This document shows positions 8,836-17,952 of a DNA stretch of 64,000 bases, one piece after another. The first letter of the stretch is position 1. Each line of letters opens with the position of its first letter. Source of the stretch: Larkinella sp049445795 (lineage in GTDB: Bacteria > Bacteroidota > Bacteroidia > Cytophagales > Spirosomataceae); assembly GCF_049445795.1 (NCBI RefSeq), contig NZ_JBMSDT010000005.1:62001-126000 (forward strand). The letters run 5' to 3'. The position numbers were made by a program, and so were the translations under genes. Under the pieces are notes generated by a model. The model worked only from the letters and a program-made list of their open reading frames with translations, made no database searches and had not been told where the DNA came from.

Positions 8836-9612
8836 ATGTTTTCTATTTTTCCCTTAAATAGAACCTTTATTCTGACCATAGCCGGTTTGGCGGTTTTGGT
8901 GGGGCTGATTGCCTTTACCGAACACCGGCAAAACCACCGGCAGTGTGAAGGGATCGACATCCGGATGGATGAAGTGGACGGTCATCGGTTTCTGAACCGG
9001 AACGACGTGCTGCGGACGCTGACGAATGACGGAGCCGATCCTTTACTCGGTGATTCATACGCCGATCTGAATCTGAAACGCCTGGAGGAGCGGCTGAAAC
9101 GAAACGGTCTGATCAAAAGCTGCCAGGTTTTTCGGGATTTGAAAGGTGTTCTGATTGCCGATATTCAACAGCAGCGGCCGCTGGCCCGACTGGTTCCGGA
9201 CGGAACCGAAACAAAGTCGGCCTATGCCGGGTATTACTTGACGGACGATGGTCGCTGGTTTCCGCTCTCGATGAATTACACGGCGCGGGTGGTGCTGGTT
9301 TCGGGTCCGTACTTCAGCGAACGAAAATCGCTGACGACTGAAACGAATCAGCCGTTGCTGAAACTGCTCAGACAGATTGAAGCCGATCCGTTCTGGAAAG
9401 CGCAGGTAGCTCAGGTAATCGTTGACCGAAACCGCGAAGTGACGCTGATTCCGCAGGTGGGCGACTGCCTGATCGAAATCGGCCAGCCCGTTGAACTGGA
9501 AGCGAAATTTGAGAAGATAAAGTTGTTTTACAAACACATCCTGCCCCTGAAAGGGTGGGACCGATACCGGAGGGTTAGTGTGCAGTACCGTAACCAGATT
9601 GTGTGCGAATGA
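8836..9612 (+). CDS. ftsQ: Cell division protein FtsQ-like
   Basis: The 258-residue protein has a short cytoplasmic tail, one transmembrane helix (about residues 10-27) and a periplasmic region that begins with a POTRA-like segment (RMDEVDGHRFLNRNDVL). A beta domain with YLTDDGRWFPLS, typical of FtsQ/DivIB, follows. FtsQ scaffolds the divisome in the membrane. Sequence conservation in this family is low, so the assignment rests on topology and on its place between murC and ftsA. Its stop overlaps the ftsA start as ATGA. Confidence 0.88.
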   Translation: MFSIFPLNRTFILTIAGLAVLVGLIAFTEHRQNHRQCEGIDIRMDEVDGHRFLNRNDVLRTLTNDGADPLLGDSYADLNLKRLEERLKRNGLIKSCQVFRDLKGVLIADIQQQRPLARLVPDGTETKSAYAGYYLTDDGRWFPLSMNYTARVVLVSGPYFSERKSLTTETNQPLLKLLRQIEADPFWKAQVAQVIVDRNREVTLIPQVGDCLIEIGQPVELEAKFEKIKLFYKHILPLKGWDRYRRVSVQYRNQIVCE

Positions 9613-11012
9613 TACCAAAGCAGGAAGAAATTATAGTAGGACTGGACATTGGCAGCACCAAAGTCTGTGCCGTGGCTGGTCGCCTTATCCGCAGTAATGA
9701 TCACCCCCGACTTGATGTCCTGGGCGTAGGAAAAGCCGTCTCCCGGGGCGTTACCAAAGGGTCCGTTGTCAACATCGGTCAAACCGTCGAAGCCATCAAC
9801 CGCGCGGTGGAAGAAGCCGCCGGACAGGCCAACATTGACATTCACGTGGTCAATGTCAGCTTTTCGGGCCAGAACGTCACGGCCCGCCGGCAACACGGCA
9901 GCATCACGCGCACATCGCCGGGCGATGAAGTCGTCGCCGATGACATCGAACACCTGGTTGGCGATATGTATCGCTCAGTGCTGCCCGCCGGATCGGAGAT
10001 CGTTCACGTCCTGCCGATGGATTTTACGGTTGACAGCGAATCCAATATTGATTATCCCGTAGGGCGAATCGGTGTGAAATTGGAGGCTGATTTTCAGGTA
10101 ATTACGGCGCAAACGAGTTCGGCTTCGTACACCCGGAAATGCATTCAACGGGCCCGGTCGGTGTCGCCCCAGCGCGAACCGCTGGAAAACGACAAGTTTC
10201 TGCTGGCGCCCCTGGCGTCGGCTTTGGCGGTTTTGACCGAAGAGGAAAAACAAGCCGGGGTTGCGCTGGTGGATATTGGCGGAGGTACGACCGAAATCGC
10301 TATTTACCACAAAAACGTGCTTCGGCACGTCGCTGTGATTCCGTATGCCGGTAACAGCCTGACCTCCGACTTGGAAGTGGGCTGCCGGATTTTGCCGACG
10401 CAGGCCGAATTGTTGAAAACCAAGTTCGGCAGCGCCGATCCGAGCGATTTCCGGCTGAATGAGGTGGTGGCCGTGCCAAATCTGAGTGGTCGTCCGCCGA
10501 AAGATATTCTCTTGAAGAACGTGGCGCTGGTGATCGAAGCGCGTCTGAAAGAGATTGCGGCTATGGTTCAGGCCGAAATCATCCGGTCGGGCTACCGGGA
10601 TAAATTGGTCGGTGGCGTCGTTCTAACGGGAGGTACGGCATCAATCTCAGGAATTGAACGTATTTTTGAGCGCGTAACCGGGATGGATGTCCGGATTGGT
10701 TTCCCGGATCAATTGGAGCACAACGTGAAAGCCGATCTGGTGAGCGACCCGGCTTTTGCGACGGCAGTAGGGCTGGTGTGGGCCGGTTTTAAACGGCTGG
10801 ACGACCGGATTCCGCTGCAACTGACGGCTTTGCATCCGGTGGGTGTGAATGGCAGCAATGGTCACGGGTATGGGCATGGCCAGGGGACACTTACTGCCAA
10901 AGAGCCTGAGAAAAAGAAAGAAAAAGGTGGAGGCATTTTAACGTGGTTTCAGAAATTTCTGACCGACGATATCGGTAAAGACCTCGGCCCTGACGATCGG
11001 TACAATCAATAA
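9609..11012 (+). CDS. ftsA: Cell division protein FtsA
   Basis: FtsA is an actin-like ATPase that tethers FtsZ to the membrane. The 467-residue product shows the phosphate-1 motif (VGLDIGSTKVCAVAG), the phosphate-2 motif (LVDIGGGTTEIAIY) and the adenosine motif (GVVLTGGTASISGIE). The C-terminus has a Gly/His-rich linker (NGHGYGHGQG), a basic stretch and a probable membrane-targeting amphipathic helix (GGILTWFQKFLTDDIGKDL). I chose the ATG at 9609, which overlaps the ftsQ stop as ATGA, rather than the GTG two codons earlier. Confidence 0.97.
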   Translation: MIPKQEEIIVGLDIGSTKVCAVAGRLIRSNDHPRLDVLGVGKAVSRGVTKGSVVNIGQTVEAINRAVEEAAGQANIDIHVVNVSFSGQNVTARRQHGSITRTSPGDEVVADDIEHLVGDMYRSVLPAGSEIVHVLPMDFTVDSESNIDYPVGRIGVKLEADFQVITAQTSSASYTRKCIQRARSVSPQREPLENDKFLLAPLASALAVLTEEEKQAGVALVDIGGGTTEIAIYHKNVLRHVAVIPYAGNSLTSDLEVGCRILPTQAELLKTKFGSADPSDFRLNEVVAVPNLSGRPPKDILLKNVALVIEARLKEIAAMVQAEIIRSGYRDKLVGGVVLTGGTASISGIERIFERVTGMDVRIGFPDQLEHNVKADLVSDPAFATAVGLVWAGFKRLDDRIPLQLTALHPVGVNGSNGHGYGHGQGTLTAKEPEKKKEKGGGILTWFQKFLTDDIGKDLGPDDRYNQ

Positions 11013-11037
11013 GTACCCCAACAGGAATGGCATAAAG

Positions 11038-11053
11038 CACTGGCTAGCCAGTG
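11038..11053. promoter_or_regulatory. Perfect 16-base palindrome between ftsA and ftsZ
   Basis: CACTGGCTAGCCAGTG is self-complementary over all 16 bases and lies 46 bases before the ftsZ start. It has no T-tract, so it looks more like a dimeric-regulator binding site than a terminator. No regulator is known. Confidence 0.5.
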
Positions 11054-11099
11054 GTAGTAAATTGAGAACGTTAGAACAGCGCACCAAACATTAGCAGGT

Positions 11100-12509
11100 A
11101 TGCCAGAAGCATTGGAGTACGGCATGAGATTTGAGTTTCCCGACGAGGAAGACGAGCCAATTATCAAAGTAATCGGTGTTGGTGGGGGCGGAAGCAACGC
11201 CGTCAACCACATGTTTCGAATGGGGGTCAAGGATGTTGATTTCATCGTCTGCAATACCGACCGCCAGGCGCTGACCAACAGTCCGGTCAAAACAAAAATT
11301 CAGTTAGGTGCGTTGCTGACATCCGGGCTGGGTGCCGGAACGAACCCGGAAGTCGGTCGTCAGGCGGCTCTGGAAAATACCGAAGACATCCGGCAACTGC
11401 TGGGCGAACCCACCAAGATGGTGTTCATCACGGCCGGGATGGGGGGCGGTACGGGTACGGGTGCGGCACCGGTCATTGCCCAGATCGCCCGGGAAATGGG
11501 CTTGCTGACGATTGCAGTTGTGACGGCTCCGTTCGACTTTGAAGGCATTGAGAAGCTCGATCAGGCCATGCGCGGTATTGACGAGCTAAAAGAATACTGC
11601 GATACGGTCCTGGTCATTCTGAACGATAAACTGGCGGAAATTTTCGAAGATTTCCCGATGGATCAAGCGTTTGCCAAAGCGGACGATGTATTGGCCAATG
11701 CCGTGAAAAGCATTGCCGAAATCATTACCGTGCAGGGCGAAATCAACGTCGACTTCATGGACGTGAAGCGCGTACTGGAAGGTGCCGGACAAGCCGTGAT
11801 GGGATCGGCCGATTCGGTGGGCGAAAACCGGGCGTTGACCGCCATTCAGGATGCCCTCAACTCGCCCTTGCTCAACGACCGCGATATCCGGGGTGCGAAA
11901 CGGATTCTGCTCACGATGGCGTCGGGTCCCGAGGCTCGTACGACCATGAAGGAACTCCAGATCATTACCGGTTACATTAAGGAAAAAATTGGGAAGGATA
12001 AACAGGCCCATCTGTTCAAATACGGAACCATTAAAGATGATACACTCGGCAAAAACCTGCGGGTGACGGTTATTGCGGCCGGTTTTGATTTGCCGACCGA
12101 CCGACCGGATTTCCCGCCCTCGGGCTGGGAAAAACCCATGCCGAAGCCGAAAGAGCCTTTTGCCGATGAGTTGCCGGTTGATGAGGGAGCCAATACGCAA
12201 CCCAAGGAGGAGGAGGTTTTGCTGGATACATCAACCCCGACCGGAGCGACCCTTGATGAGCCAGTCCTCGCTGAGACGGAAACCCGTGGCCTGTATCAGA
12301 ATCCCAAACTGGAAGATATTTTGGTGGAGGAAAAGCGGGAAGACGATCTGCTGCAACTTCAGAAGATGGTCGAGAGCTTCGCCCAAAATCGCTATGCCGA
12401 CCGCGAACGGGAGCTCGAAACCCCGGCGTTCATGCGTCAGAAAGTTAATTTGTATGAATTACCCCTGCTCGACGAGCAAAATATCATTCGAACGAGGCTC
12501 AACGATTAA
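11100..12509 (+). CDS. ftsZ: Cell division protein FtsZ
   Basis: FtsZ is the tubulin-like GTPase that forms the division ring. The 469-residue protein has a short N-terminal tail and the nucleotide-binding start IKVIGVGGGGSNAVNHMF. The tubulin signature AGMGGGTGTGAAPVIA and the T7 synergy loop region INVDFMDVKRVL are present. After about residue 320 comes an acidic, proline-rich linker, then a conserved tail ending QKVNLYELPLLDEQNIIRTR. It closes the dcw run and is followed at once by inverted repeat D. Confidence 0.98.
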   Translation: MPEALEYGMRFEFPDEEDEPIIKVIGVGGGGSNAVNHMFRMGVKDVDFIVCNTDRQALTNSPVKTKIQLGALLTSGLGAGTNPEVGRQAALENTEDIRQLLGEPTKMVFITAGMGGGTGTGAAPVIAQIAREMGLLTIAVVTAPFDFEGIEKLDQAMRGIDELKEYCDTVLVILNDKLAEIFEDFPMDQAFAKADDVLANAVKSIAEIITVQGEINVDFMDVKRVLEGAGQAVMGSADSVGENRALTAIQDALNSPLLNDRDIRGAKRILLTMASGPEARTTMKELQIITGYIKEKIGKDKQAHLFKYGTIKDDTLGKNLRVTVIAAGFDLPTDRPDFPPSGWEKPMPKPKEPFADELPVDEGANTQPKEEEVLLDTSTPTGATLDEPVLAETETRGLYQNPKLEDILVEEKREDDLLQLQKMVESFAQNRYADRERELETPAFMRQKVNLYELPLLDEQNIIRTRLND

Positions 12510-12575
12510 AAGAGCGAAAGAGCGAATAGCTCCGCAGGATTACAAACTGGCGGAGCTACTCGCTCTTTCGCTCTT
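12510..12575. repeat. Long intergenic inverted repeat D (AAAGAGCG units), after ftsZ
   Basis: Arms 12510-12535 and 12550-12575 (26 bases) pair with a single G-T position around a 14-base loop. The left arm starts at the base after the ftsZ stop. It lies between converging genes (ftsZ and the FMN reductase), so here it could serve as a bidirectional terminator, although only short T runs flank it. Confidence 0.85.
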
Positions 12576-12601
12576 GCACTCTTTTGATCGTTGCTCAATG
12601 G

Positions 12602-13162
12602 TTAAAAGTCAATCAATTGCTGGGCTTGTTGCTGGAGGAGCATATTGTACAGATCGTTTTGCAAAACTCCTTCTTTCCAGTGATTCCGGATTTGGGCCAG
12701 CTTCACCCGCAGGGCCAGCGTATTCGTTCCCAAATAGCTGAAAATGTCATTTAAATGGCTGAGAGCCAGCGCCCCGCCCTGGTGATTCGCCGATAGTCCG
12801 ACCAGCGCCACTTTTTTGTTCGATAAACCGCTGGGGTAACTCATGCCGTCGATAAAGGCTTTCAGCACGCCGGGATACGAGTTATTGTATTCCGGAACGA
12901 TAAACACCATCTTCTTCGCCTGTTCTACTACCTCTTTATAGCGGTTGAATTCAGGGTTTTTTCCTGTATTTTCGTACAAAGCCGTGGTGACGAAATCCGG
13001 TGGAAGACCGCTCAGGTCCAGAATCTGGCTGGCGGCTCCAAGTTGGTGCAGAATCGTATGGTAATAATCGGCGATGTGCCGCGACATGGAATTTTTCCGG
13101 TTGGTTCCGACGATAATAATGATGGGATGCTCGCTTATCGGTTCGGTAGGGTTTGTATTCAT
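12602..13162 (-). CDS. NAD(P)H-dependent FMN reductase family protein
   Basis: The 186-residue flavodoxin-fold protein has the FMN phosphate loop (IVGTNRKNSMSRHIADYY) and the motif VPEYNNSYPGVLKAFID, which is characteristic of the NADPH-dependent FMN reductase/azoreductase-like family. It is probably a cytoplasmic quinone, azo or flavin reductase. I chose the ATG at 13162; the frame extends further upstream without conserved sequence. It is divergent from the AlkD-like gene, with 77 bases between the starts. Confidence 0.85.
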   Translation of the reverse strand: MNTNPTEPISEHPIIIIVGTNRKNSMSRHIADYYHTILHQLGAASQILDLSGLPPDFVTTALYENTGKNPEFNRYKEVVEQAKKMVFIVPEYNNSYPGVLKAFIDGMSYPSGLSNKKVALVGLSANHQGGALALSHLNDIFSYLGTNTLALRVKLAQIRNHWKEGVLQNDLYNMLLQQQAQQLIDF

Positions 13163-13239
13163 GCGGTTATTTCGTTCGGCCGACGAAAGGATCGGTTGCA
13201 CCCATAACAACCCATTCCCGTTTTAGTTCAAGACTGCCA

Positions 13240-13938
13240 ATGACTTACCAGGACGTTAAAGCCGAATTGCTGGCGCTGGCTGATCCCGAAAAAGCCGGTT
13301 TTTTCAAACGATTCTTCAAAACCGGGCCGGGGCAATATGGCGAAGGTGACGAATTTCTGGGCCTGTCCGTTCCGCAACAGCGCGTGATTGCGGCCCAGTA
13401 CCGGCTGCTTCCCCCCGATGAAACCGAGCAACTCGTCCGCGACCCCTACCACGAATGCCGCCTGACCGGCCTGATCATCTGGACGAACCAGGCCAAACGC
13501 CCCGGCGAAGAAAACCGCAAACTGATTTTTGACTATTACCTTCGGAATAAAGCGTTCGTCAACAACTGGGATCTGGTCGATACGAGTTGTCCGGGCATTG
13601 TGGGCAATTATCTTCTTAACAAAGACCGGAGCATCCTGTATGAGTTAGTGCGGGAAAACCACCTCTGGTCGCAGCGAATCGCGATGGTATCGACGCTGGC
13701 GTTTATTCGGAAAAACCAGTTTCAGGACACTTTTCAACTCGCCGAATTGTTGCTGACTCACCGGCACGACCTGATTCATAAAGCCGTTGGCTGGATGTTG
13801 CGGGAGGTGGGCAAGAAAAATCCGGACGCGCTCGAGGAGTTTCTGCACGACCATGCGGGGCAACTGCCGCGCACGGCCCTGCGGTACGCCATCGAACGGT
13901 TTGAGCCTGCCCGCCGAAAGTACTACCTGGAACTGTAA
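13240..13938 (+). CDS. AlkD-like DNA alkylation repair protein
   Basis: The 232-residue protein matches the AlkD family of HEAT-repeat DNA glycosylases, which remove N3- and N7-alkylated purines. The catalytic-region signature NNWDLVDTSCPGIVG (with the Trp-Asp pair) and a helical-repeat pattern through the whole length (YLRNKAFVNNWDLV, HLWSQRIAMVSTLAFIR) support this. The ATG at 13240 gives the usual family length; the frame upstream of it overlaps the divergent neighbour's leader and is not conserved-looking. Confidence 0.88.
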   Translation: MTYQDVKAELLALADPEKAGFFKRFFKTGPGQYGEGDEFLGLSVPQQRVIAAQYRLLPPDETEQLVRDPYHECRLTGLIIWTNQAKRPGEENRKLIFDYYLRNKAFVNNWDLVDTSCPGIVGNYLLNKDRSILYELVRENHLWSQRIAMVSTLAFIRKNQFQDTFQLAELLLTHRHDLIHKAVGWMLREVGKKNPDALEEFLHDHAGQLPRTALRYAIERFEPARRKYYLEL

Positions 13939-13959
13939 CGGCCCCTGCGGTTTTCTTAC

Positions 13960-13967
13960 TATCTTTG
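13960..13967 (+). promoter_or_regulatory. -7 promoter element for accD
   Basis: TATCTTTG exactly fits TAnnTTTG and lies 60 bases before the accD ATG. An inverted pair CTTTGC/GCAAAG follows it. No clear -33 TTG is visible. Confidence 0.6.
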
Positions 13968-14026
13968 CCCCCTGCTTTGGCCGCAAAGTAATTGAATACG
14001 AACTGTTAACTGGAGACTGACACCCT

Positions 14027-14869
14027 ATGTCGTGGTTTATCCGTAAAGAAAAAGGAATCAATACGCCGACCGAAATGAAGCGCGAAGCGCCGGACGGCTT
14101 ATGGTACCAATGCCCGAATTGCAAAAAGATCATGCACACGCGCGAGCACAAGCTCAACGCGTATACCTGCGTACACTGCAATTACCACGAAAAAATCGGC
14201 TCTGAGGCTTATTTCGCGCTGCTATTCGATGAGGGAGCGTTTACCGAACTCGACGCCAACATGACCTCGGGCGACCCGCTGAAATTTGTCGATACCAAAT
14301 CGTATCCGGAGCGGGTCAAAGCCACCATTGCGAAAACGCACCTGAAAGACGCGGTTCGGTCGGCTTACGGAAAGATCAACGAGCTGGACGTGACGGTGGC
14401 CTGTATGGATTTCAACTTCATCGGTGGTTCGATGGGTTCGGTCGTGGGGGAAAAGATTGCGCGGGCCATCGACCATTCGCTGAAAACCCGAACGCCGTTC
14501 CTGATGATTTCGCGCTCGGGCGGGGCCCGGATGATGGAAGCGGGCTATTCGCTGATGCAAATGGCGAAAACCTCGGCCAAACTGGCGCAACTGTCGAACG
14601 AGAAAATTCCGTACGTTTCGCTGCTGACTGATCCGACGACCGGGGGCGTGACGGCTTCGTTCGCCATGCTGGGCGACTTTAACATTGCCGAACCGGGCGC
14701 CCTGATCGGTTTTGCCGGTCCGCGCGTGATTCGCGAAACCATCGGTAAAAACCTGCCTGAAGGCTTCCAGAGCGCTGAATTCGTACTCGAACACGGTTTT
14801 CTGGACTTTATCGTGGATCGCAAAGACCTGAAAGAAAAGCTGACGGCTTTGTTCAAAATGTTGCAGTAA
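14027..14869 (+). CDS. accD: Acetyl-CoA carboxylase carboxyltransferase subunit beta AccD
   Basis: AccD pairs with AccA to move the carboxyl group from biotin to acetyl-CoA, giving malonyl-CoA for fatty acid synthesis. The 280-residue protein has the N-terminal zinc ribbon with Cys29, Cys32, Cys48 and Cys51. The crotonase-like core follows, with an oxyanion-type glycine turn (SRSGGARMMEAG) and TDPTTGGVTASFAMLGD. The biotin carboxylase and carrier subunits are encoded separately at 18.8-20.7 kb; accA is not in this window. Confidence 0.97.
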   Translation: MSWFIRKEKGINTPTEMKREAPDGLWYQCPNCKKIMHTREHKLNAYTCVHCNYHEKIGSEAYFALLFDEGAFTELDANMTSGDPLKFVDTKSYPERVKATIAKTHLKDAVRSAYGKINELDVTVACMDFNFIGGSMGSVVGEKIARAIDHSLKTRTPFLMISRSGGARMMEAGYSLMQMAKTSAKLAQLSNEKIPYVSLLTDPTTGGVTASFAMLGDFNIAEPGALIGFAGPRVIRETIGKNLPEGFQSAEFVLEHGFLDFIVDRKDLKEKLTALFKMLQ

Positions 14870-14878
14870 ATTCAGCCC

Positions 14879-15856
14879 ATGCGCCTTGTCTCCCACCCGG
14901 TTCTCTGCAATTACTACATCACGTATCGTTGCAATGCGACCTGTAGTTTTTGCGACATCTGGGAGCGCCCATCGCCCTACGTGACGCCGGAGAACGTGCG
15001 CGACAACTTGCGGGACCTCAAGCGGCTGGGCGTCCGGGTGGTCGATTTTACGGGTGGCGAACCGCTGCTGCACCGCCAGCTTGACGAACTGCTCCGCGAA
15101 GCCAAGAACCTCGGCCTGATCACGACCGTAACGACCAACGGCTTGCTATACCCCAAATACGCCGAACGGCTGCGTGGGCTGGTCGACATGCTGCACTTTT
15201 CACTGGATTCGCCGATTGCTGAGGAGCACGACAAATCCCGGGGCGTCAAGTGTTTTGACAAGGTGATGGAGTCCATTGCATTGGCCCGTCAACTGGGGGA
15301 GCGGCCCGACATTCTGTTTACGGTTTTTGAGCATAACGTCCACCAGATCAAACAGCTACACGAAGAGATCTGTCTGCCGAATGGCCTGGTCCTGATCCTG
15401 AACCCGGTTTTTGAGTACAACGAAGTGGAAACCGGCGCCGGTTTTTCAGAGAAATCGTTGCAGGAAATGACCTGGTGGGGCAAGCAGAAGAATGTGTACC
15501 TCAACGACGCCTTCATCCAGCTCCGGCGCGACGGTGGCAACCACGTCGCCGACCCGGTTTGCCTGGCCGGAAGCACCACGCTCGTCATTTCGCCCGAAAA
15601 CAAGCTGGTGTTGCCTTGTTACCACCTCGGCCTGAAAGATTTCTCCATTGACGGCGATCTGTACAACCTCTACCGCTCGGACGAAGTGCAGAAGCTGGTG
15701 GCGCTGGAAGGCCGCTTGCCAGGTTGTGAAGGCTGCGCCATCAACTGCTACATGCAGCCGTCGTTTGCCGTCGAAATGAACCGGTACTGGTGGAAAGCGC
15801 TGCCGAGCACGCTGAAATACAACCGTCTAAAAGGCACCTGGAAACAGCTTTTCTAA
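14879..15856 (+). CDS. Radical SAM protein with SPASM-like C-terminus
   Basis: The 325-residue protein carries the radical SAM cluster motif CNATCSFC (Cys18, Cys22, Cys25) followed by the SAM-binding turn FTGGEPLLH. In the C-terminal half, cysteines in PVCLAG, LPCYH, PGCEGCAINC could hold an auxiliary iron-sulfur cluster, as in SPASM/Twitch proteins. The substrate is unknown. It starts nine bases after accD and is probably co-transcribed, which may hint at a lipid-related or housekeeping role, but that is inference. Confidence 0.85.
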   Translation: MRLVSHPVLCNYYITYRCNATCSFCDIWERPSPYVTPENVRDNLRDLKRLGVRVVDFTGGEPLLHRQLDELLREAKNLGLITTVTTNGLLYPKYAERLRGLVDMLHFSLDSPIAEEHDKSRGVKCFDKVMESIALARQLGERPDILFTVFEHNVHQIKQLHEEICLPNGLVLILNPVFEYNEVETGAGFSEKSLQEMTWWGKQKNVYLNDAFIQLRRDGGNHVADPVCLAGSTTLVISPENKLVLPCYHLGLKDFSIDGDLYNLYRSDEVQKLVALEGRLPGCEGCAINCYMQPSFAVEMNRYWWKALPSTLKYNRLKGTWKQLF

Positions 15857-15858
15857 CC

Positions 15859-15884
15859 CCGTCAGTGATTGCAGACCCTGACGG
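15859..15884. terminator. Hairpin between converging genes
   Basis: CCGTCAG (15859-15865) pairs with CTGACGG (15878-15884). It lies three bases after the radical SAM stop and is followed by a weak T run, so it is a plausible terminator for that gene. Confidence 0.55.
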
Positions 15885-15905
15885 CGGTTTAGTGCTCAAA
15901 TAGAA

Positions 15906-17000
15906 TCATCGCTTCAGCACTTTCGTAGCTAGGATTCGTCCAAGAGCCGATGTTCGGATCAGGTACAAACCCGGCGCGAGTTGCTCGTTGCCGATGGCCT
16001 GCTGATGTTCCAGGGCGGTTTTTCCGGTTTTTATTTCCTCAATCAGCTTTCCCTGCGCATCGATCAACTGGAACGTGGCCGTGGTCGGTTTCTGACTTTT
16101 CAACACCACCTGAAAACGACCCTGCGACGGGCTGGGAGCGACCACTACCGACAAGCCAGTATCATCAACGCGCTCGTCGAGGCCGGTCAGTAAGCCGCGT
16201 TCCAGAACCGGCTCGTACGGCGGAATGATGCCCGGTGTGCCCGGCTGATCGACCACCCGTGTGACCATGTCGAACAGTGTGGAACTGATCCGCTGGCCGT
16301 TGCGCCATTCTTCGGCCACCACCGCAAAGTCGTAGATGCCGGTTTGCGTGGGCGCGTCCCAGGTTAGCTGACCGGTTTTGGCATCAATTTTAAAGGTTCC
16401 CCGGCGGGTCACATCATTCGGAAACACGTATTCCCAAACCGGCTGGCTGCGCTGGCACTCGCCGTTCCGAATCCGGACTAGGTAATGCACCACGCTATCG
16501 CCTTCCTCGTCTTTCGCTTGAAAATTATAAACGGCTTTCTGATTGACCGGAACCGTCAGGCTGCCCGGCGTCGGACCCTGAAAAACCGGCAGGGCGTTGA
16601 CTACGGAAGCCGAAAAGGTCGTTTCCAGGTAAAGGGGCGTTTGAAGCGCGTTGGGCAAATTGGTCAGTTGGGACCGATTCGGAACCTGCGCCGAAACTGT
16701 GTAGGAGCTAGATCCGGTTCCGCTGTACATATAGTCAACTTCATAGATCGCGAGACTAAGGCCGTTCTCCAGCCGATTTAGGGATTTTCGGGGAACGGAT
16801 AGTGCCCCGGAGCCATCACCGGGACAAAGCGTGATTTGCTCGTTGGCAGCTCCTCCGGCGTTGTCTATGTAAACATTGACGATAAATTTGAACAGGGGTG
16901 AGGCCGAAAGCCGTTTAACTTGAATGTAACCGCCAACGAGATGGGTTCCCCATCCCGGAAGTGCGCTCAATACTAGCAGGAATGTAATGATCTTTTTCAT
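15906..17000 (-). CDS. Secreted protein with T9SS type A sorting domain
   Basis: The 364-residue protein has a signal peptide (MKKIITFLLVLSALPGWG) and an N-terminal region (THLVGGYIQVKRL) like that of many large Bacteroidota gliding-associated surface proteins. A cadherin/Ig-like repeat lies at about 160-250 (KIDAKTGQLTWDAP). The last 80 residues form a Por-secretion type A sorting domain (PSPSQGRFQVVL ... LAPGLYLIR). It should cross the outer membrane through the type IX system and become attached to the surface or be released. The specific function is unknown. Confidence 0.85.
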   Translation of the reverse strand: MKKIITFLLVLSALPGWGTHLVGGYIQVKRLSASPLFKFIVNVYIDNAGGAANEQITLCPGDGSGALSVPRKSLNRLENGLSLAIYEVDYMYSGTGSSSYTVSAQVPNRSQLTNLPNALQTPLYLETTFSASVVNALPVFQGPTPGSLTVPVNQKAVYNFQAKDEEGDSVVHYLVRIRNGECQRSQPVWEYVFPNDVTRRGTFKIDAKTGQLTWDAPTQTGIYDFAVVAEEWRNGQRISSTLFDMVTRVVDQPGTPGIIPPYEPVLERGLLTGLDERVDDTGLSVVVAPSPSQGRFQVVLKSQKPTTATFQLIDAQGKLIEEIKTGKTALEHQQAIGNEQLAPGLYLIRTSALGRILATKVLKR

Positions 17001-17122
17001 AGCATGGAGAAGGATAGGGCTAACTAAACTAATAGGTGTTCATGTGTATTGTTGAAACGGAAAAGGCAATTTTGTAGTATTACCGTCTGTGTCCTTTCGC
17101 TCGGATTTTTAACCGAAAAAGC

Positions 17123-17941
17123 ATGCTTTATACGCCCGAACAAACCGCCGGTTTTGCCTCATACACGTTCCGGCATTTGCTGACGAAACAGGAAGACCAC
17201 GTCCTGACGCTGATGCTGAACCGCCCGGAAAAGAAAAATGCACTCAATACGGTTTTGCTGAACGAACTGGCCTTTGTGCTCGCGTACGCTCACTACGAAA
17301 AAGACGTCTGGCTGGTCGTCCTGGGGGCGACGGGCGACGTATTCTGCGCCGGGATGGATTTGAAAAGCCTGACGGCCGGGGAGCAGGCCGAGTCAACCGT
17401 GCCGGAACCCTCGGGGCCGGTGCGGCTGGGCGAGTTGCTGGCCGGGTTGCAAAAACCGTGTCTGGCGCGGGTGCAGGGCGCGGTGTACGCAGGCGGTTTT
17501 CTGCTGGTGGGTGGCTGTACGCACGTGATTGCCACGGATGCCGCCACGTTCAGTTTGCCGGAAGTAAAGCGCGGGCTGTTTCCGTTTCAGGTGCTGGCGG
17601 TTTTGCTTGACCTGATGCCCGCCCGCAAAGCGCTCGACCTGTGTCTTCGCGCCCGGACGCTCTCGGCCGCTGAAGCCCTGGACGTGGGGTTGGTGACGCA
17701 GATTGTGGCCGAGGGGCAACTGGAAAGTGCCGTGCAGCAATGGGCCGACGAGCTCAGACAGTATTCGCCCACGGCCATGCAGTTCGGGCTGAGGGCGTAT
17801 CAGCAACTTAAGAGCCTGCCGCCGGGTCAGCAACAGGCGTTTCTGCATGCTCAATTTCAGCAAATTCAGGAAACTGCCGACGCGAAGGAAGGCATGGCGG
17901 CTTTTCTGGAAAAACGACCGCCAACGTGGAAAGGAGAATGA
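17123..17941 (+). CDS. Enoyl-CoA hydratase/isomerase family protein
   Basis: The 272-residue crotonase-fold protein shows the family features LNRPEKKNALNTVLL near the N-terminus and the substrate/oxyanion segment DVFCAGMDLKSL. GAVYAGGFLLVGGCTHVIA follows. The usual catalytic Glu pair of classical hydratases is not obvious (the segment reads FSLPEVKRGLFPF, which keeps one Glu), so isomerase or other crotonase chemistry is possible. The gene stands alone and is followed by a large inverted repeat. Confidence 0.88.
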   Translation: MLYTPEQTAGFASYTFRHLLTKQEDHVLTLMLNRPEKKNALNTVLLNELAFVLAYAHYEKDVWLVVLGATGDVFCAGMDLKSLTAGEQAESTVPEPSGPVRLGELLAGLQKPCLARVQGAVYAGGFLLVGGCTHVIATDAATFSLPEVKRGLFPFQVLAVLLDLMPARKALDLCLRARTLSAAEALDVGLVTQIVAEGQLESAVQQWADELRQYSPTAMQFGLRAYQQLKSLPPGQQQAFLHAQFQQIQETADAKEGMAAFLEKRPPTWKGE

Positions 17942-17952
17942 AGAGGAATTTC

